DNA from: Paraburkholderia sartisoli
Lineage (GTDB): Bacteria; Pseudomonadota; Gammaproteobacteria; Burkholderiales; Burkholderiaceae
Direction of reading: 5' to 3'
DNA length: 64,000 nucleotides
NCBI RefSeq assembly: GCF_900107685.1
Contig: NZ_FNRQ01000004.1
Coordinates: forward strand, 124,001-188,000
The notes under the pieces are model-generated. The model was not told the DNA's origin. It did no database searches and saw only the letters and a list, made by a program, of their open reading frames with translations. Positions 62,727-64,000 of the stretch are shown here, piece by piece. Positions within the stretch are counted from its first letter, which is position 1. Every line of letters begins with the position of its first letter. A program made the position numbers and the translations under genes.

Positions 62727-63698
62727 TCAAGCGTCGCGCGGCGCGCGCAGATGCTGCAGCAGTCCGTACGCAATCGCCACGTCTTCCAGCCCGAGACCGA
62801 TCGAGCGGAAAAACACGGGCTTTTCGTACGTCGGGACCGGACACGCGCCGCAGAGCAGTTCCGGCAGGTCACCCACCACGCGTTGCGCGGACCAGCCATG
62901 CCGCGCGGCGGCCAGCATCATTTCACCCGCGCTGCCTGGCGTCGTGCGGCGGTAATCGCAATACACGTCCATATCCGGCAGCCACGCGGGATCGATCTCG
63001 TGCGCGTTCGCGACGTTCGTGCTGATCGACGTGACGAGCGCGGGCCGCGTGAGCGCGCCTTCGGGCAGCACAGGTGTGCCCGACGACGTGCAGAGCATCA
63101 CGACGTCCGCATCGCGCACACAGTCCTCGACGTTCGCGCTGAACGTCGCGCGCGCGTCGATTGCGCGGATCGCGGCCTGCTTCGCCGGATCGCGCGGCAG
63201 GTCGGGCGAAAACACACGGATCGATTCCCATGGCCGCAGCCGCGCGACGTGCCGCAGATGCGCCTGCGCGATTGCGCCAGAACCGACGATCGCCAGATGC
63301 CGCGCACCCGCGACAGCGAGATGCCCCACCGCGAGCCCCGTTGTTCCGGCGGTGCGTTCGGTCGTCAGCAATCCGGCGTCGCACCACATCAGCGGCTGGC
63401 CCGTTTCCATCGACATCAGCGCGGTCCACGCCGTCACGACCGGCCGGCCGCCCGTCACGATATAGGGCGAAAGCTTGGCGCCGAACACCTTCGCCTGCGC
63501 CATGACGCCGAGGTACGTGATGAAGTCGCCGGCCTGAGCGGGAAAGAGCGTGAGCGTCTGCGGCGGCTGCACGGCGTTGTCCTCGCCCAGCGCACGAAAC
63601 ATCGCGGCGAGCGCGCCCGCTACATCCAGCGCGGGTAACGCGCGCCGCACGGTGTCTTCATCGACGATCAGCGGCATCGCCTGTTCATTTCTGCTCAT
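62727..63698 (-). CDS. Ornithine cyclodeaminase/mu-crystallin family enzyme
   Basis: A 323-residue NAD(P)-dependent enzyme. Family blocks: PPQTLTLFPAQAGDFITYLG, AQAKVFGAKLSPYIVTGGRP (catalytic Lys), LLTTERTAGTTGLAVGHLAV, and the Rossmann motif LAIVGSGAIAQAHLRHVARL. Members include ornithine cyclodeaminase, ketimine reductase, pyrroline-2-carboxylate reductase and alanine dehydrogenase; the Asp that marks true ornithine cyclodeaminase was not confirmed here. It leads a minus-strand unit with the YheO-type regulator and is divergent from an ABC amino-acid binding protein, so an amino-acid catabolic role is likely. Confidence 0.9.
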   Translation of the reverse strand: MSRNEQAMPLIVDEDTVRRALPALDVAGALAAMFRALGEDNAVQPPQTLTLFPAQAGDFITYLGVMAQAKVFGAKLSPYIVTGGRPVVTAWTALMSMETGQPLMWCDAGLLTTERTAGTTGLAVGHLAVAGARHLAIVGSGAIAQAHLRHVARLRPWESIRVFSPDLPRDPAKQAAIRAIDARATFSANVEDCVRDADVVMLCTSSGTPVLPEGALTRPALVTSISTNVANAHEIDPAWLPDMDVYCDYRRTTPGSAGEMMLAAARHGWSAQRVVGDLPELLCGACPVPTYEKPVFFRSIGLGLEDVAIAYGLLQHLRAPRDA

Positions 63699-63762
63699 AC
63701 GTATTTCTCCAGATCGGGGCGCCCGCGAAAAGCGGGTTGCACAGCTTAAATTGTAGACATAG

Positions 63763-63777
63763 AGTCTACTCTAGACT
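63763..63777. promoter_or_regulatory. Palindromic operator candidate 1
   Basis: AGTCTA-CTC-TAGACT, a perfect 6-bp inverted repeat with a 3-bp centre, 65 bp upstream of the cyclodeaminase-type gene. It has the same hexamers as the copy at 63817-63831, in the opposite order. Confidence 0.65.
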
Positions 63778-63816
63778 ATTTGAAGCCAATTCAATGAAAT
63801 CCCTTATAGTCCACAA

Positions 63817-63831
63817 TAGACTTTCAGTCTA
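63817..63831. promoter_or_regulatory. Palindromic operator candidate 2
   Basis: TAGACT-TTC-AGTCTA, a perfect 6-bp inverted repeat with a 3-bp centre, 67 bp upstream of the ABC binding-protein gene. It is followed directly by TATATTC, a possible -10 for that gene. Confidence 0.65.
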
Positions 63832-63898
63832 TATTCGATCCACGGATTCGCCGTTTTCACCCTGACCCGCAGTTCCACCCACCGTCCAGGAACCGTCC

Positions 63899-64000
63899 AT
63901 GAAACTCAAGCTCTCACTTTGCCTTGCAGTCGCCTTTGCCGGACTCGCAGGCACCGCCCATGCCGCCGACACGCTGCGCTTCGGTGTCGAAGCCGCCTAC
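63899..64000 (+). CDS. ABC transporter substrate-binding protein (partial)
   Basis: Only the first 34 residues are in the window. MKLKLSLCLAVAFAGLAGTA with cleavage near AHAADTL is a Sec signal peptide, and TLRFGVEAAY is the typical first strand of family 3 amino-acid binding proteins (HisJ/ArgT/lysine-arginine-ornithine type). It is divergent from the cyclodeaminase/regulator unit, which fits uptake of a basic amino acid for that pathway. Confidence 0.85.
   Translation, partial: MKLKLSLCLAVAFAGLAGTAHAADTLRFGVEAAY

Overview
The window is about 64 kb of GC-rich DNA, densely coding and without rRNA, tRNA, CRISPR or phage structural genes. It looks like a chromosome of a beta-proteobacterium of the Burkholderia/Paraburkholderia group. 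The reasons are the adjacent rpfF/rpfR pair of the BDSF signalling system, two DUF4148 proteins (a family common in Burkholderiaceae), an orphan second rpoN, and an MreB that is not next to mreCD. The replicon and species cannot be fixed from the sequence alone.

Layout. 0-8.5 kb: DUF2917 protein, Asp/Glu-type racemase, orphan sigma-54 factor, then envelope and stress genes (BON, glycine-zipper, DUF1488, DUF4142), a cation:proton antiporter and an aldo/keto reductase. 8.7-16.7 kb: a large autotransporter and a full-length Lhr helicase. 16.9-20 kb: the convergent rpfR (c-di-GMP turnover, BDSF receptor) and rpfF (BDSF synthase). 20.4-25.7 kb: Ldh-type dehydrogenase, M20 peptidase, small superinfection-immunity-like protein, epoxide hydrolase, LysE exporter. 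25.7-30.2 kb is the most accessory-looking part: a DUF2158 protein, an AT-rich stretch of about 880 bp with its own terminator, a TetR-controlled efflux pump with two matching operators, a fragment resembling a CdiA/hemagglutinin, and a RelBE-type toxin-antitoxin pair.

30.4-40.2 kb: PEP-mutase-family lyase, OsmC peroxiredoxin, DUF4148, an RpiR regulator with an aminotransferase and a CMD-family protein, a glycogen-debranching-type glucosidase, an alpha/beta hydrolase and orphan MreB. 40.4-46 kb: a DHA2 exporter, AraC regulator, glutaminase, and a His-rich PadR regulator followed by a siderophore-interacting reductase, which matches the nickel/iron pair NfeR/NfeF (YqjI/YqjH) of E. coli. 46-52.8 kb: a valine-catabolism cluster (mmsB, mmsA, acyl-CoA synthetase, acyl-CoA dehydrogenase) with a divergent AraC regulator. 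52.8-58.7 kb: NfeD protease plus slipin, DUF4148, YaiI family, purine permease, cytochrome b561, DUF1488. 59-64 kb: sigma-54 activator, ferredoxin, Pmp3 and DUF1653 small proteins, a YheO/DauR-type regulator with an ornithine-cyclodeaminase-family enzyme, and a divergent amino-acid-type ABC binding protein cut by the window end.

Most genes are familiar. The less expected content is regulatory. Four regulator loci carry matched palindromes near their own start codons or partner genes (TetR/MFS, RpiR/aminotransferase, PadR/SIP, and the cyclodeaminase/ABC intergenic region). Others are a three-unit 10-bp repeat ahead of an exporter, a 17-bp exact repeat shared by the autotransporter promoter region and the AT-rich stretch, and two apparently leaderless genes. 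Start codons were chosen by reading the Shine-Dalgarno region on the correct strand. Family assignments come from recalled motifs and were not checked by database search.
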